Assembly: GCA_040437565.1 (NCBI GenBank)
Contig: JBDOQK010000016.1
Coordinates: forward strand, 496,001-560,000
Reading direction: 5' to 3'
Length of the DNA: 64,000 nucleotides
Source of the DNA: Albugo candida
Taxonomy: Eukaryota; Oomycota; Peronosporomycetes; Albuginales
The translations under genes were made by a program, and so were the position numbers. Below, piece by piece: positions 21,534-34,884 of the stretch (position 1 is its first letter; every line of letters begins with the position of its first letter). The notes below the pieces were generated by a model that had not been told where the DNA came from, searched no databases, and saw only the letters and a list, made by a program, of their open reading frames with translations.

Positions 21534-21915
21534 CAATATTCTTGAGCAGTACTATTGGAATACGAAGGCTCAATCGCATCGGCAACCACCGTGTACTAAT
21601 GCCTTATGTCGTGCATCTCTGCTTTGCTCCATGCAGTGGTGGACTACAGCGGACGAGTATCAAGGCTGTCTCAATACAACAGAGTTTTATCTTTCGACTT
21701 CAACATTTTCGACAGCTGATGATAATTTGAACCAAAAGCATGATTCTTCCTTCTTTGGAATTTGCGTCACTTTCATTCTGACGGTCGTTCAGTTCGGAGT
21801 GAGTATACTGGTGCTGGGTGGAATTTACATAGGAATACATGCTCAGCTTTATGCGAGTGGAACAAGGCTAAGAAATGTGGGAAGTGCAAACAATGAACGT
21901 TGCCCAATGCTCTAG
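21534..21915 (+). pseudogene. phosphoesterase 3' half, second copy
   Basis: After the gap 21434-21533 the frame reads NILEQYYWNTKAQSHR (identical to the minus-strand gene at 4687-5378), MQWWTTADEYQGCLNTTEFY, and a C-terminal membrane helix (FFGICVTFILTVVQFGVSIL), ending at a stop at 21913-21915. The frame is intact with conservative differences from copy A, so it may have been under selection. The signal peptide and metal-binding half are not present here: the DNA left of the gap is the unrelated module. They could lie in the unsequenced gap, in which case this would be a functional paralogue. Confidence 0.6.
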
Positions 21916-22340
21916 CGTGAGATGGTATAGCTGTATTCTCAATCATATATATCTATGCTGCATGTACGCAGTAATCTATATTTTGCTTTTCCAGACGCTC
22001 GGATCATGGCAAAGTTGATGACTCTTGAATGTGGCTCGCGAGGAACGCAACGGAATCGGGTCATACATGCAGAACAACGATCATTCGATGCCATCGCAGC
22101 AATCCGTTTTTTTATTTTGTATACCTGCAACCTGAGAACATTTCAAGCATACTGAGTACATTGACATCAAAACATCAAACCTATCTGATACTTGGCGTCG
22201 CTTATTGAATGATCTTGGTTCAGCTTTAGCTAGTCGTTTTTCGGCGAAACGCACCGACAGTTGCACCAGGGAGTGATAGCAAGTCCGAAAGTGTTTGTCT
22301 TCTTCAACGTTGTATTAGATATCAATGTCGTCAAAAGGTG

Positions 22341-25300
22341 ACGACTGTAGTATTGCTTTCGGCTGACAAAGTCCTGTGCAGAAAGAAGTTTAGATACCCT
22401 CAAATCTCTCATATTGAATCGTTAAGGCGCTCAATCAACACAAAGAACGGAAACGCAAGTGGAAGATGTCCGTTCACGACATCAAGCAAACACGAAGTAC
22501 GCGATCACAACTCGGCACTTAAAAAACACAATCAGAATCAGGAGGTACGTCTTCCCTCGGATGTTGCAATAGAAATGGCACGCTTTGATTTGGATAAATA
22601 CCTCAATGAGCTTACAAATTTCTCACTGACTTGAGAAAAAAAGTATCTTCCGGAGTCGATGTTGTCAACAGCCTCAGGTTAATACGTTATTGTGGAGCTC
22701 CTCAAAAGGTTATTTGCACTCTATCCTGTCCTTGTTTGTCTTTCACTTGAAGGATGAAAAAGATGCACAATAATGACGATCGATGTTCCATAATAAAAGT
22801 AGGCAATGTTGCTAAGGTAAGGTGGTATCACAGATTGCAATTATCTGTTTGACAAGTACCAAAAAGACGGATTGGGGACGCAAAGTGAAAGTCGTAAATC
22901 TGCAGTATGGTGAGGTAGAGCGTCAGCAAGCGTTCGTCTTGAATTGCGTGTGAAAATACAACCAAAAGAAGTGCCAAACAACGCAACGTTTCTAGCGACA
23001 AGCAGAGAGTGGAATGGTGTGTCCTAACTTGGAAATCTGGAACTAGGTCACACGGAATTGAGTTCTTCCAAACAAACAGTTGGCATGTATCGTGACGGAC
23101 ATGATGTTATTGTTACTAAACTGGTCGGAACTTTCAATTTGACCGACAGCTTAGTTTTCTACGACCTCTAGCACTCTGTATTTGTCTTTCCAAATAGAAT
23201 TGGACAAATGAGTAAAAACACAGTCACCCTGTAAGCGTTTTTGATGTTCAAACACACGCAAGATGACTGAAAACCACAAGAGCTTTCTGAAGAGTTTCTG
23301 CATTCCATCGTTGTAACAAAGAAAACTTAGCTTTCACGTGGTAAATATGAATTAATATGGCTGTTTGGCATCGTTTTGCCATGATGTTCGCACTTCACGA
23401 CGAATGTGCGTTTTTCCGTCAAGAAGGAAGCATGCTCTGAATTCAACTAAAGCCGTTCCTACCGAAGTAGTCGCATAATTTACAGAGGCGATGATGCTAC
23501 AGTTAGAGCATCAAAAGTGATTGGTGTACGTCACTACAATACTCGTAAAAGCTCGCAATACAGTGGCAGGCAATTACCAAGGCTCCAAAGCACATTGGTT
23601 TTTGCGTGCATCAACTCATCCTTCACGTACGACTTCAATAGAAAGTCGCGATCGTTCATATTATCTTTTCCAAGGCCACGTAGCAATTTGAATTGAATCT
23701 TAATTTCCGTCGCGATTGTGCAGTGTTCTCTTTTTTTGCAGTTGACTACGAAACAAAATATGAGGCGGGAGATAAGCAAATTCGGAATACGATGCAACAA
23801 ACCTTCCAGAAGCTAGACGATGATGCTGCTTTAATAATGCGGACAAAAACCACTGTCCAAATTATATCCTTCTCGAGTTAGTCAGGAAAATTGTAGCATT
23901 GATTAGTGTCTATTGAAATGGAAGCGCGCCATGTATATCCTCGCGATAAGCATGTCATTATTTTGAATACAGTTAGTCGCATCCTATGTCTCCACAGGAT
24001 GTTGTGAGCTCAATGCCATAGTTTTGTCGTCGCGTTCTGACTAGCATTGACATCTATGCAGAATCAAAAAGCACACTCTTGTAGGCTTGCCAGCGCTCTT
24101 GTTTGTTGCTACTATTTGATTTTTTTCGCGGTGACTATTTGAAGTGGAATGAACCAGCTTGCGACAAGATATTGTGTGATGTAGTTCTTTTCATATCGAT
24201 GTTTCCAATGGTGCATTTACGCATAGTCGATTGCAAAAAAGTATACATTGCTACAAAGTAATCATCTATCGTAATCTTCCCATGTCGCTCTTTCCGCTGC
24301 ATTTGCTGGGGTCAATCAAAATTTTGTACTCCGTGTATCGACACGTGAACGAGTCGTGTATATCTCGCGTTACTCCAGTGATAATGCGAGCCTTGCACAA
24401 TGGTTTCACGGAATATGTTGACACAAACACAATATTTGGACAAGAGTGTATCCACCAGTTTTGAAGCTTCGACAAGTTGATATAACGTTCTCAACGTGTT
24501 TCGACCCATCAATTTCGAAGCTGCTTCATTGGACTTCTCCTCGTCTCACTTTACACAAGAACTTGACATAGATTCCCATTGCCAAACATCCAGAATCGTT
24601 TCCTCCTTCCTTGCCCCCTTCTACCAACTCGTTCGTAACACCGAAAATTGGTATAATACCAGACCTTTTCTTGGTGCAATGTAATCATTACTAAGACCAG
24701 ACAAGATGCCTTCGGAACACTCAAAAGCCGGTACGATGCTTTATGAACAGGTCGCCACATAGGTCTACAGGCTCAGATGGAACTTGACAAAAGATAGCCT
24801 GCAATTTGCCTTATTGTCGGTATTGTTAGAGAAGTAGGATCAACCCCGCCACGTTTGCTGAAGAAAGACATTCTCTTAGAGTGTATACTCCATATTGCTA
24901 GGAAGATAGAGGTCATCGTGATAATTACCATGCGAACAAGCATTTTGTTCTCAGTTCCTCTTGGCTCTTACCATGCTGTGGAAACAACGCATATTTGATT
25001 CATACGATGATACCGCAAGAATAGTACAAGATGGTGAGGTGTCACCATTGCATTCGGAGTCTTATCACGCACGCAAACTTCACGCATTACATGCAGAAAT
25101 CGAGTGATTGGGACCTTGCAGCTTCAATTGGGCTTGATATACTGAGCTTTGCTGCAGAGGTTTCGGATGATATTCCATTCTCATACTCGAGAGCAAATGC
25201 ATTGGAATGCGAGAATGTCATTACATTGTTATTTAGAATTATGAGGTATTGGTGGAAGATAATAAACTGGGGCGCGAAACAAGAGAATTGATGATTCTGA

Positions 25301-28300
25301 AAGTGGTCCCGTTCGTGTGGTTGATGCTAATTTGGAAAAGAAAAAAAAACAAGGGATAAAAATGAGCACGCGCTGTATCGATGCAAGCAGCGACATTGAA
25401 GGAAACATATTGTCAAAACAGATCAGACTTTTTGGCGTTAAAATCAATGCAGACGTACCAATGGGCACCAGCCAAAGTGACGATGTGTCCAGAGAAGTAT
25501 CTTATTCGAGCCCTCACTCAGTTGAACAACGACACAGCATTGCCTTTTTGCAATATCAAAAAGAAAGCACAACGTTTTGCGTCCTACTCCAACCTATATA
25601 TTATGGACGAAAGATTGCCTTCGTTGTTTGGATCCTCGCGAAAAGTCGAAAGATATCCGATTATACTCTCACACTCTTGAAGGCAACATCGATGGCTAGT
25701 ACGCTATACATCTAATGAAAAACCAGAAAACACAAAGAAGAAATGTAGTAGTATATGTGATTTGATCAAATGGCAATCCGAGAAGGAATGTCAGGTCGCG
25801 CAGCTTGACAATACAGTACAAAAAAGCGCCCAGGCATATTCCAAAGTCTTCGATGACTATGCGTATACTGAATTCGGTGTTACCTACTCGAAATCCAATG
25901 CGGAAAGTTGCTTATCATGTGTCCAATCCAACATCAGCCCGCTTGTTGCGTGCACTCAAAACTGTCAGTTCGATTTTTGCGGCATTACCGAACGAGCGAA
26001 TTCTTTAGTACGCTTTCGAGCAAATTGCAAGGAGAAGAATATCTGCAGCACCATTACCGTTGGGACCGATTCGATGATCGGTTCAGTATCGAGCATCCAG
26101 CGTCGAATTTGAAACATGCAGCTCAAGACTCAAGTGACAGCAAGTTGGAAAGCTGGACAACTCCATATAATTGCATGCATGTAATGACTGCTCCATTTAC
26201 CACGACTAGGAACCACTCACCAATCCAACAAACACCCAAAAAATCCCTCAAAGGTGAGACTGAACCACAGTGTCTCACCTGTTTGCTGGATATGCTCAAG
26301 GTCATGAAGATATTGTTTGAAGTACGACCCATCGCAGTTAAAGAAAAGCTAGTGTTTTTTAGTGGGGAGATAGCCATACAAAATCTGGTGATCAACTGCG
26401 CGGGGAATTTACGAGGGTCACAGGTCTGTCGAAGCCAATTTGTAAATCGTTAGAAGAGAAAGTAGACGTTGATCAACCGGAAGCAACCGGATCTTTTGTC
26501 GCAAATGTCCATACGGATTTGGCGTCGAAACTTCCTTCAGGATCAGAACAGAGATCATCTTTTTATGACGCTAACAAAACTCTTAGTGCTACGTCATCCA
26601 ACGAATTTGTTTGGTTTCTACAACTTGAGGACAAGATAGTTGAATAGTTACAGGATATCAGAAACTTGATATTTTGCATCGCAATGGTCAGCAATTCGTA
26701 CGTTGTCTCAACAAAGTCATGGTTTCTTCTCACCAGCCCTTCCAAGTATGAATATGTCATAAAAGTGTGCAATATACCTGAGGAATTCTACATAACCAAT
26801 TTCCAACCTGGGGAAATGAGCGTTATTTACAGCCCTTGGATATGTACAGTGTGTCGACCTCCTTGGGTTATAGCCGGAACCAACCCCAGAAAATAAATTC
26901 GTGAGTACCAAAAGGTGTGCTTCGTGCCATGACACTTTACTTTCTTCATGAGAGAAAAATGAACCTCTGATAAGAGCTTGCTCATCGACAAGATGGCACG
27001 ATAGACAAGATCATACATAGGCTGTATTTGGGAGGCTTGTCAGCCATTTAGATCCTGTAGCAATTCTTATAGCACATTGCAAAATATTAAAAAAGTGTTT
27101 GCGATCTCTCTTTTCGTTTAACAATGATCAACTACGGATTTGTTCGTGCTCTGACGAAAGTGTCGTCACCATTTGAAGGTACCTGCAATAAACAATCGGA
27201 ACACAAACGCTGGCTTTTAAATTGGAGGTATTCGACTGGTAGGATGAAGGCATTTCATTGATGTTGACGGTAATGTGATGTGTAAATATAGAAGGTCAAA
27301 TTTGACACTAAGTGAAGTTTGGATTTAGGGGATGTAGGACTACCTCAGTTTATCACAAGCAACCATGCGCATATTAAAGATAATAGGGCCGATGCAACAT
27401 TCTTGTGAGCATACTTCGGAGCGCATTACTTTACAGCACTTCTCATGATGGCAAATGGCATTCCTGATGCGATTTGCTTTAGCCGAAAAAGAGTCTCTTC
27501 ATCGAAAGAAAGTTCAGCTGTAGTGGACAAATGAAGTAATCGGATGTGAAGAGATCTGATAGCAAAATAAGAAACATAGGCTGTCAAGAATTGAAGTACA
27601 AACGACGCACTATGTACCATCTCGTCTATCAGGCTCGCAATATCAGCATCAGCCTCACGTTGCCTTTCGGCACTATTTGTTCGTTGCGTCTTACGGTCTC
27701 GTCAATGATTTCGGTTTGCTGTATCTCCATTTCTCTCAAATACCGGGAAGAACGATGTTGGACTCGCAAGTAATCAATTTTCTGCCGGTTTCCTGTTACA
27801 CTCAAAGTCATCTTTCTTCGATAGCCGAGTTGTGATTCTTGCCTTTCGGGATTGTTTCTTTGGCTGAGTCTTACTTTAGTCGACCCTCCTGATTCGCCCG
27901 TATCATTATACACGTTCCTTCGCTAGCTGTAGAGCCAATTCTTCTTTATCGTTGGGCAAGTTTGCAATTAGTCAATGTCAGGGACATATCTACATCCAGT
28001 TGTCCCCTTTACACCTCTTTAGTGTCGGTCCAATACTGCTACCAGTGATTTTGAACATGAAAGCTACTGGTCCGGATAACGATCAGGGTACCACGCGCAG
28101 ACATCATTGGTCACATCATGTCTGAAGGATTGCCTTGATGGTGATCATATAGTCCGGTATACAAAGCGAGCAACGTTAAGCATAGTAAGTTGCAGGCCGT
28201 CGACCATCGCATAGAGTCGGTTTTACAATAAACGGTGCTAAATTCACAGAGACTGAATATTGTTTTACCTTCCTCAGAAGCAAATCAATAAAGCCAATCA

Positions 28301-28660
28301 GTCGGACATACGGAAGATAGCACGTTTTCTCACACGCTTTCTCATAATTCTGACACATGTACCAGCCCAATTGTACAAAATCCAAAGTGATGAGTTGTTA
28401 CCTTGCTGTGATTAATGCACCTGTTTGGGAAGCGGTCTGCCTACCAACTAAGATGAGGACTTTATCTGATGGATTGTCCAAAGGTCTCACGCCTATACTC
28501 CTCTTTGCATGGGACTAAAAACACGAGCTCCATCATTTCACGATATGCGCCGATGGTGGCGAAATCGTCACTAGTCTCGCGTATCTAGGATTCAGAATAC
28601 TACATGCTGAAGCGTATGGTGCCCTTCTTAGCACCGTAGCTGTAAACGATTACCTATTGC
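22341..28660. other. gene-poor region, no recognised gene
   Basis: About 6.3 kb with only short or overlapping frames. The most coding-like pieces are: plus 22540-22634 (EVRLPSDVAIEMARFDLDKY); plus 25020-26460, where several 80-180 codon frames overlap in different phases (for example SDIEGNILSKQIRLFGVKIN), as in a decayed or unspliced gene; and minus 27426-27913, two adjacent frames (SQLGYRRKMTLSVTGNRQ and ADIASLIDEMVHSASFVLQF) offset by one phase. I could not join any into a sensible gene. A third, decayed copy of the small-ORF repeat is at about 24000-24130. Confidence 0.5.
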
Positions 28661-29143
28661 CTTGTGGATGTGAGGCTAGCACGTGTCGTCAACATCAAGC
28701 AATACAGCCAGACATTTAGCTCTGGCTCCGTGTTGTACACAAGAGAAGCAAGTGAAGACGATCAAAGTCACCATGTGGAGGAAGGTGCGGTGGTGCAGAG
28801 ACGGATTATAGCCAGATGTGTCTCGAATGAGCTTGTTGCCGGCACTTTTGCGACATTCACGCCTTCGAAACCTATCACTTTGATCTTTGGTCCTTCATTC
28901 ACCTCATTTGTTATCAGCAGAATTGCACAGATAACAGCTGCAAAAACATACACTGTATAATCAACTAAAAGCGTTTCCAGCGTCTTTGGAGTTTCCTGTA
29001 AGTCTACGAAACTTTTTCACTAATTCGTCANNNNNNNNNNNNNNNNNNNNNNNNNNNNNNNNNNNNNNNNNNNNNNNNNNNNNNNNNNNNNNNNNNNNNN
29101 NNNNNNNNNNNNNNNNNNNNNNNNNNNNNNCGCTAGAAGCAGA
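28661..29143. other. unassigned frames and gap 29031-29130
   Basis: On the minus strand at about 28768-28975 a frame with one hydrophobic helix (LVDYTVYVFAAVICAILLIT) is followed by NEGPKIKVIGFEGVNV and a stop. It could be the end of an exon or a pseudogene fragment. Further minus-strand codons (DELVKKFRRLTGNSKDAG) abut the gap in another frame. No gene is claimed. Confidence 0.3.
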
Positions 29144-31044
29144 ATGGTAAATGCTCAGCCGAGTCCAAGCGCATCCTCTGTCTCTGACGAATGGGATAGC
29201 AGAATGAGTTTGATGACACGCAAAGCGCATTCCAATTATGAGAAATACATCCACTCATCTATCTCTACAGACTGGACAAGGCAACAAGGAGATGTGTATT
29301 CCCTATCAAGATCACCAGTACCTCCGCCCAGTAAAAGCTCTGATGTTGCCATACATCCGGAACAATACAGATCATGGCTCAATCGATTTGTATCAAAGCC
29401 TGCCGGTCAAAGTTTATCGACATGTATGATACTGGCAATGCCTTGGGCCGCTTTTATTGTCTTTGGTCAGTTGAGCGATGTCGATACTTATCTTGAATGT
29501 TGACCCAGAGTCTTCTCTTCCTTTATGTCAGACTCTATATTTGTGCATGTACGCTCTCCATACATGATATCAATGGGCTTCTCGTCATTCTTTCCCCGCT
29601 TCCTTCCATCGATGGTGCCGCTTGTATTTGCTCCATTGCTTGGGGCTGCTTCAGATCGGTCGACTTCTGAATGGGGCCGAAGAAATATGTTTTTGCTCAT
29701 TGCATGCTCACTGATCACGCTTTCTGGAATTCTATTTGCCTGTTCCAGCTTATTTTACCCTACGCACCACAATATCATCGCTCTTCTTTTTCTCTGCTTG
29801 ATAACAGGATGCGTATTGATGCAAGTACGGCCACAAAATAAGTGACCCGGATCGTTTACGCTAACTTTGATCCTGATTCAGATTAGCTTGCGCGCTCGGA
29901 TTATGGATACTTTGCCACTCTCACTTCAGGTTCACGCACAAGTTACATTAGCATGCTGGGATGGTGTTGGTGGTGTATTTGGAATGATCTTATTTCGAAA
30001 TACTGCCGTGTTGGCGCTTGCAGATGAAGTTACTGGCTGGGGTGTTCTCATAGCCCTCGGTAGTGCCATATTACTAATGATTGGTGCTACAATGACGTCC
30101 ATGTACCTTCGACCGGAGCAGCCTTCTCGAAGAAAAGTATCAGGCCCTCGATATCAGATCGTGCAGTCAGTGAGATGTGTCCTTCATCAGATTCAGTATT
30201 GCCCAAAGCTTCTCCGCATACTTTGTGTCGTTCACTTTGTGCTATAGTATGATTCTTTATTTATACGAGTGATTCAATGCCCGATATCTCATTTCGGTTT
30301 AGTTTGGCGTGGTCGGCATTTCAGACACAAACGTATGATTGGTGGGGTACAACCGTATACAAAGGATGCAATCATGCTTCTCGTAAGCAGCGTACTCGCG
30401 TCATAGTCTTTTTGCTGATATCCGATTCAGACTGTGGAGTAAAAGAGATTGAGATGTACAAAGATGGATTGCGAACCGCCAATTTTGCGCTTATCACACA
30501 GGTACCTCAATACTAGTATCTTCCGATTATTGACTTTTTCCTGCAGAGCAGCTTTCAAGTGATTGTGTGTCTCTTATTACTATTTCTTATGCCTCGCGTT
30601 CCGGACATTGCAAAACTAACGCGGTCATCCGTTATATTGGCATTTATCGGAGGTCTATACGCAACAACTCAACCTCACTGAGCTAAATTCCCTTCCATTT
30701 GCGTAGCCGGATCTCTTGTCATCGCTGCAGCAGTCGGTAGTACGTCAAAATCGTTAACTTTCATCGCGTTTGTGCTTGCTTCGTGTTTTCACACTATGGA
30801 GCTCGTCTTCCCGTTCTCTGTCATTGGGATTATGGGCAAAGAAATCGAAAAATCGGAATACGCGTTCACGAACAACGGGCTTTACATTGGCGTTATTTCG
30901 GTATTTTCAGCACTGTCCGATATCAGCGTTCAAGTGTACGGGATCGACAGCATGGCTTCCCTTGGTACAGGTAATAAAATGGTGCTCCCATGTGTTTTAT
31001 TCTGCTCCAGTATTTTATGCCTAACTGTGTTGAAATACACTTGA
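29144..31044 (+). CDS. SLC45/SUT-like sugar transporter, MFS/GPH type (7 exons)
   Basis: Exons 29144-29465, 29532-29824, 29882-30246, 30303-30382, 30431-30501, 30547-30652 and 30707-31044. All six introns are GT-AG, 45-66 bp. The sum is 1575 bp, giving 524 aa. Diagnostic parts are APLLGAASDRSTSEWGRRNM near residue 145, the MFS loop 2-3 signature in its sucrose-transporter/SLC45 form; HFVLYLAWSAFQTQTYDWWG, formed across intron 3 and matching the W-x-A-F-x(n)-Y-D-W block of plant sucrose carriers; and the C-terminal NNGLYIGVISVFSALSDIS, typical of the same group. Likely a proton-coupled sugar carrier in a membrane. It begins 13 bp after a gap, so a further upstream exon is possible. The neighbouring ATP-citrate lyase is convergent. 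Confidence 0.85.
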
Positions 31045-31572
31045 ATTCTTCACGTCATTAAAGAAATATAACTATACATCAGTATCCATTTACATGCATT
31101 CACATGGCAAAGTTCAAATGTTGGTCGATTGACTCGCGCTACGAGCACACAGATTTCGCGACCCGAATTTGCGACAACTTTTTTTTCCAAAAGACGAGCG
31201 CGCAATTGCCATCAAATCAATGGCCACAATGTACCTGAAAAGGCGGCAATTCGTAAAGCGGAAAGCTGTGTACACGAAATGATACAGCGAAATTTGCTTC
31301 AGTCCATCCCTAACGAAATAAAAAGCAAAGTCGCAGAAAGGTTTGATGTCTCAGTTGTTAGGCGTCTCACTGCCAATCGCATTTACAAAGGGAAGCGCTG
31401 ACACATAGACCAAGCGGTGAGGCGCGCTCAATTCCGTGCAGTACGTCATCTGTGTCGCAAAATTGCATCTATGAGAATTTCCTCGCGCAGACAAAAGTAC
31501 AGTTCACGATATAATAAAAGACGGTCTGCAAATTGAGATTTCTCATTGATAAGAAATACATCAGAAAATGGT
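31045..31572. other. intergenic between convergent transporter and ACL genes
   Basis: A plus-strand frame (about 31160-31401, with NEIKSKVAERFDVSVVRRLT) has no ATG at its start. A second frame opens at ATG 31104 (MAKFKCWSIDSRYEHTDF) and stops after about 45 codons. They could be two halves of a frameshifted gene; no family was recognised. Confidence 0.35.
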
Positions 31573-34500
31573 TTATTCCTCCAAATATGAGATATCGTCC
31601 CATGGATGGCGGTAGAGAGGTTGCTTCAATCGTTTTTGGTCCAAAAAGTGGCCAATGAAGCCCATACTTCGACCTAATACAAATAACCCATTCAAACATC
31701 CATTTTGGATCTGTTCTGTTGCTTCCTCCAAAGTAAAGGCTCCACAGTTACGCAACAGGTCGACGAAACAAACAGCAATGCAACCATCCACATTGAGTAT
31801 CAAATTGCTACGTTTCTTCGTCGTCACTTGTTCGACCTCGAGAGCAAATTGTAAGATATCTGTTGCCGGGAAATGATGAAGTGCGTATTCTTTGACGATT
31901 GTCACTCTTTTGTCTGGATTTGAAGTCGATTTGATGCGATGTCCGATACCCATGATTAATTCTCCTTTTCGTTTCATCTCTGCTACAAACTCTGCTGCCG
32001 TGACTCCTGAATCAAATGCGTTGGTGAACATTTCAGCAGCTTTATCCAATGCACCACCAAATCTTGGTCCGATTGTCAGCAGTCCAGATACAAGTGAAGA
32101 AATCAAATCCTTTCCGGCCCGGGCAGTGACAATAGTATTGTGTGCTCCAGCAACAGCAGGCCCATGATCAGCTGTGACCATCAAAATCATCTCAATAAAC
32201 TTTGTGGCGTATGAAGGCAATCTTCGTTTGAACCACAACAAACCCAGAACACCACCAATACCGAGGTCTTCTTCAAAGATCTTGGATATCGGCATTCCTG
32301 CATATGTCAATTCTTCACCACGGTCATCTGTGATAGAAGAGATAAAGTTTGCCGGTTTTCGAATAAGTCCGAGGTTCTTTGCCCACGCGTAATCCATCGG
32401 AACTTTGGGGACAGGAACTTCAGGTTTTGATATGATGACGCCTTCATCGACCAAGTTTGTATACACTTTGTGAATCACCTTTCCAAACTGATCGAATGTA
32501 TCGGGAACGATCGCACCTGCTTTGGCGAGAGCCCCATTCTTAGCAGACGCAGTTTCAGACTCGCCGGACGCACATGCGCCCGCATGGCCAAACTGCACTT
32601 CAAACGGGAAGATGTTTGCACAAGTTCCAATGCACCACGCAATTAACGGCTTTTTGATTTGTCCATTTTGAAGAGCACGACAAACGTCAAATTCATCGGT
32701 TCCTCCAACTTCTCCGAGCAAAACCATCATTTTGATGTCCGGATTGGCTTCATACCGCAACAAATGTTGAATAAACGTTGAACCAGGGTACTTGTCTCCA
32801 CCGATAGCAACTCCTTCGTACACTCCGTCTGTCGTCTGTGAAATGATATTATTCAGTTCATTGGACATGCCACCTGATTTCGATACATACGCCACACTTC
32901 CAGGACGATATAGCTTGGAATGAACAATATTATCAAGCATTCCACCAGTATTCCCAATACGCAAGCATCCCGGCTTGATGCCTCCCACAGTAGCTGGTCC
33001 AATAATTCCCACATTCTTCTCATTTGCTTTCTTTATTATCAATCTCGTTTGGGCTTCTGGAACTCCTTCGGCAATGATAGCATGCGTTTTGATGGTATCT
33101 GCGTGCTGTAAAGCTTCCATCGTGGAAGAAAATACAGAACGGAAGGATGAGAAATTGACCAGTACACTCACATCAGGATACTTCTTGACTGCTTCTTTAA
33201 GGTCCTGAAACACTGGAATTAATCGTTCGCCAGTTCCCCAGTAGAATTTGAGGTAGTGATTTGGTGCGAATGGGAAAATCAGCGCCGCAACACTCGGATT
33301 ACGACGTTTACACAAAAAGTCGAAATCCAACATTCCTTGAACAGCTCGTTGCTGTAAACCATACACAATACAACGAGTATCTTCCTGCAACCGAACAATT
33401 TTCTCGTCTTGGAATACAGGAGAGTGTGCTAATTGTGTTTCCACGGCACCGGAAGATGCAAAACTTTGGTCCGTTGGTGGGTCGGTTCCATCAGTGGTAT
33501 CCTTGCGCTTTTCTGCTGCAACTTGAGCGTTGCTTACCGCAACACTCTTGATCGGTTTCTTGGAACTCGCAGTTTCTGCGGGATTTGGCGGTTCTTGTAG
33601 ACCCAAAGCCATTGGAACAATCGCAGTGATATGCGTCTCTGGACCAAAAACATCAATTGGAACTCCAGTCTCTTTACCGACTTCACGCATCTGTGTGAGC
33701 CCCTCCTGGCAATTCGGACCACCACGTCGAACCCAGATGTGTACTTTGCGATCAATCAGTTTGGATTGGTATTCTTTGATGGCGCGTATAATTCCTTTGA
33801 ATGTCATTGCGACATCTGTGAAATTTGCGATACCACCTCCAATGATAAGTACTTTTCCACGCTCATCATACTGCCGTGTCATCAAATCCAGGATTGTTCG
33901 GGCGTACTGATACGTGTGGGCCTCACTTGGCGCACCTGAATACTCACCATAATTGGCTAATTCATGGCCAGCACCCAAGTCTGCAATCGTATCCGCATAG
34001 ACAACAGAAGCTCCTCCACCGGCAACCATGGTCCAAATACGACCTTCCTGGTTCAATATCGTTAATTTTAATGATGCACCTGTCTTGGAATCTAAATCGG
34101 CGATGAATTCTTCTTCAGGTAATTTGGCTCGACCGAATGCTGGTGGAAATTCTAAATCATCACCCCATCTCTCACCAACAAGAAAAGAAGCTGTCTCGTC
34201 GAGTTTGGCAGCCAGATCCAATACGCACAGCTTTTTATTGACAAGTACGATTGGATTGATTTCCATATACACAAAGTGCAATTCTCTGTACGCATTGAGC
34301 GATTTCACAATAAAATTTGACATGAGCTCTTTACGCTCATCCGGCAAATGGACCAACAAATTAGCTGTGATTTCTTTGGCATTGACTTGAGACTCAATAT
34401 CCACAAGTAATCGAGCTGCTTTCTGGTCTACGTGGCCCACATCAACTCCACCTTGATGATAAAATAAAATCTCATCGCCTTCGCGTTTTGAGATAATGCA

Positions 34501-34884
34501 AAGATAATGTTCATCCGTTGGTGCATGCTTTACAAAAGGCTCCACGATGAAATGAGTTAGGATTCCTGTGATTTGCTCGACTTTGATCGGATGATTCGCT
34601 CGTTGACGAATCCATTCTTTAACATCGGTCCAGGTAGCGTTAAGTAGCAACAGATTGGCCTTACCACGCCGTTTTATTAATTGATCGGGTTTCACGACAA
34701 GTGTGGTCTCTCCACTGGTAAGCCAAGTGTTTTCTTGCTCGAGTATGGTAAAGTATCGTTCCTCGCCTACTTTTTGCAGTTCTGGAGCGCTGATTTGCAC
34801 ACAGCGTGTTTCTAGATTAAAGTCTTTTAATGCTTTCACAAGTATTCGCTTTCCATTATACTCTCGAATGGCTTTAGCTGACAT
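31573..34884 (-). CDS. ACLY: ATP-citrate lyase (single-chain)
   Basis: Cleaves citrate with CoA and ATP to acetyl-CoA and oxaloacetate in the cytosol, supplying acetyl units for fatty acids and sterols. It is one intronless frame of 1103 aa, the length of animal-type ACLY with both halves fused. The N-terminal citrate-binding ATP-grasp half begins [20 protein letters not shown] and includes [20 protein letters not shown]. The succinyl-CoA-synthetase-like part has [20 protein letters not shown] and the phospho-histidine loop [20 protein letters not shown]. The C-terminal citrate-synthase-like part has [16 protein letters not shown] and [15 protein letters not shown]. It starts at the first ATG. 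The gene is not split into two subunits as in fungi and plants. Confidence 0.97.
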   Translation of the reverse strand: MSAKAIREYNGKRILVKALKDFNLETRCVQISAPELQKVGEERYFTILEQENTWLTSGETTLVVKPDQLIKRRGKANLLLLNATWTDVKEWIRQRANHPIKVEQITGILTHFIVEPFVKHAPTDEHYLCIISKREGDEILFYHQGGVDVGHVDQKAARLLVDIESQVNAKEITANLLVHLPDERKELMSNFIVKSLNAYRELHFVYMEINPIVLVNKKLCVLDLAAKLDETASFLVGERWGDDLEFPPAFGRAKLPEEEFIADLDSKTGASLKLTILNQEGRIWTMVAGGGASVVYADTIADLGAGHELANYGEYSGAPSEAHTYQYARTILDLMTRQYDERGKVLIIGGGIANFTDVAMTFKGIIRAIKEYQSKLIDRKVHIWVRRGGPNCQEGLTQMREVGKETGVPIDVFGPETHITAIVPMALGLQEPPNPAETASSKKPIKSVAVSNAQVAAEKRKDTTDGTDPPTDQSFASSGAVETQLAHSPVFQDEKIVRLQEDTRCIVYGLQQRAVQGMLDFDFLCKRRNPSVAALIFPFAPNHYLKFYWGTGERLIPVFQDLKEAVKKYPDVSVLVNFSSFRSVFSSTMEALQHADTIKTHAIIAEGVPEAQTRLIIKKANEKNVGIIGPATVGGIKPGCLRIGNTGGMLDNIVHSKLYRPGSVAYVSKSGGMSNELNNIISQTTDGVYEGVAIGGDKYPGSTFIQHLLRYEANPDIKMMVLLGEVGGTDEFDVCRALQNGQIKKPLIAWCIGTCANIFPFEVQFGHAGACASGESETASAKNGALAKAGAIVPDTFDQFGKVIHKVYTNLVDEGVIISKPEVPVPKVPMDYAWAKNLGLIRKPANFISSITDDRGEELTYAGMPISKIFEEDLGIGGVLGLLWFKRRLPSYATKFIEMILMVTADHGPAVAGAHNTIVTARAGKDLISSLVSGLLTIGPRFGGALDKAAEMFTNAFDSGVTAAEFVAEMKRKGELIMGIGHRIKSTSNPDKRVTIVKEYALHHFPATDILQFALEVEQVTTKKRSNLILNVDGCIAVCFVDLLRNCGAFTLEEATEQIQNGCLNGLFVLGRSMGFIGHFLDQKRLKQPLYRHPWDDISYLEE

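Larger units (their letters stand above)
21183..22340. repeat. segment B, inverted partial copy of segment A
   Basis: In inverted order this contains the 5730-5984 module (21183-21433, with LDDLLFLNPKKPISHAT on the minus strand), a gap, the phosphoesterase 3' half (plus) and a decayed copy of the small-ORF region (gtatacctgcaacct at about 22120 to atcaatgtcgtcaaaagg at about 22320). The outer boundary coincides with base 5984 of segment A. Confidence 0.8.
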
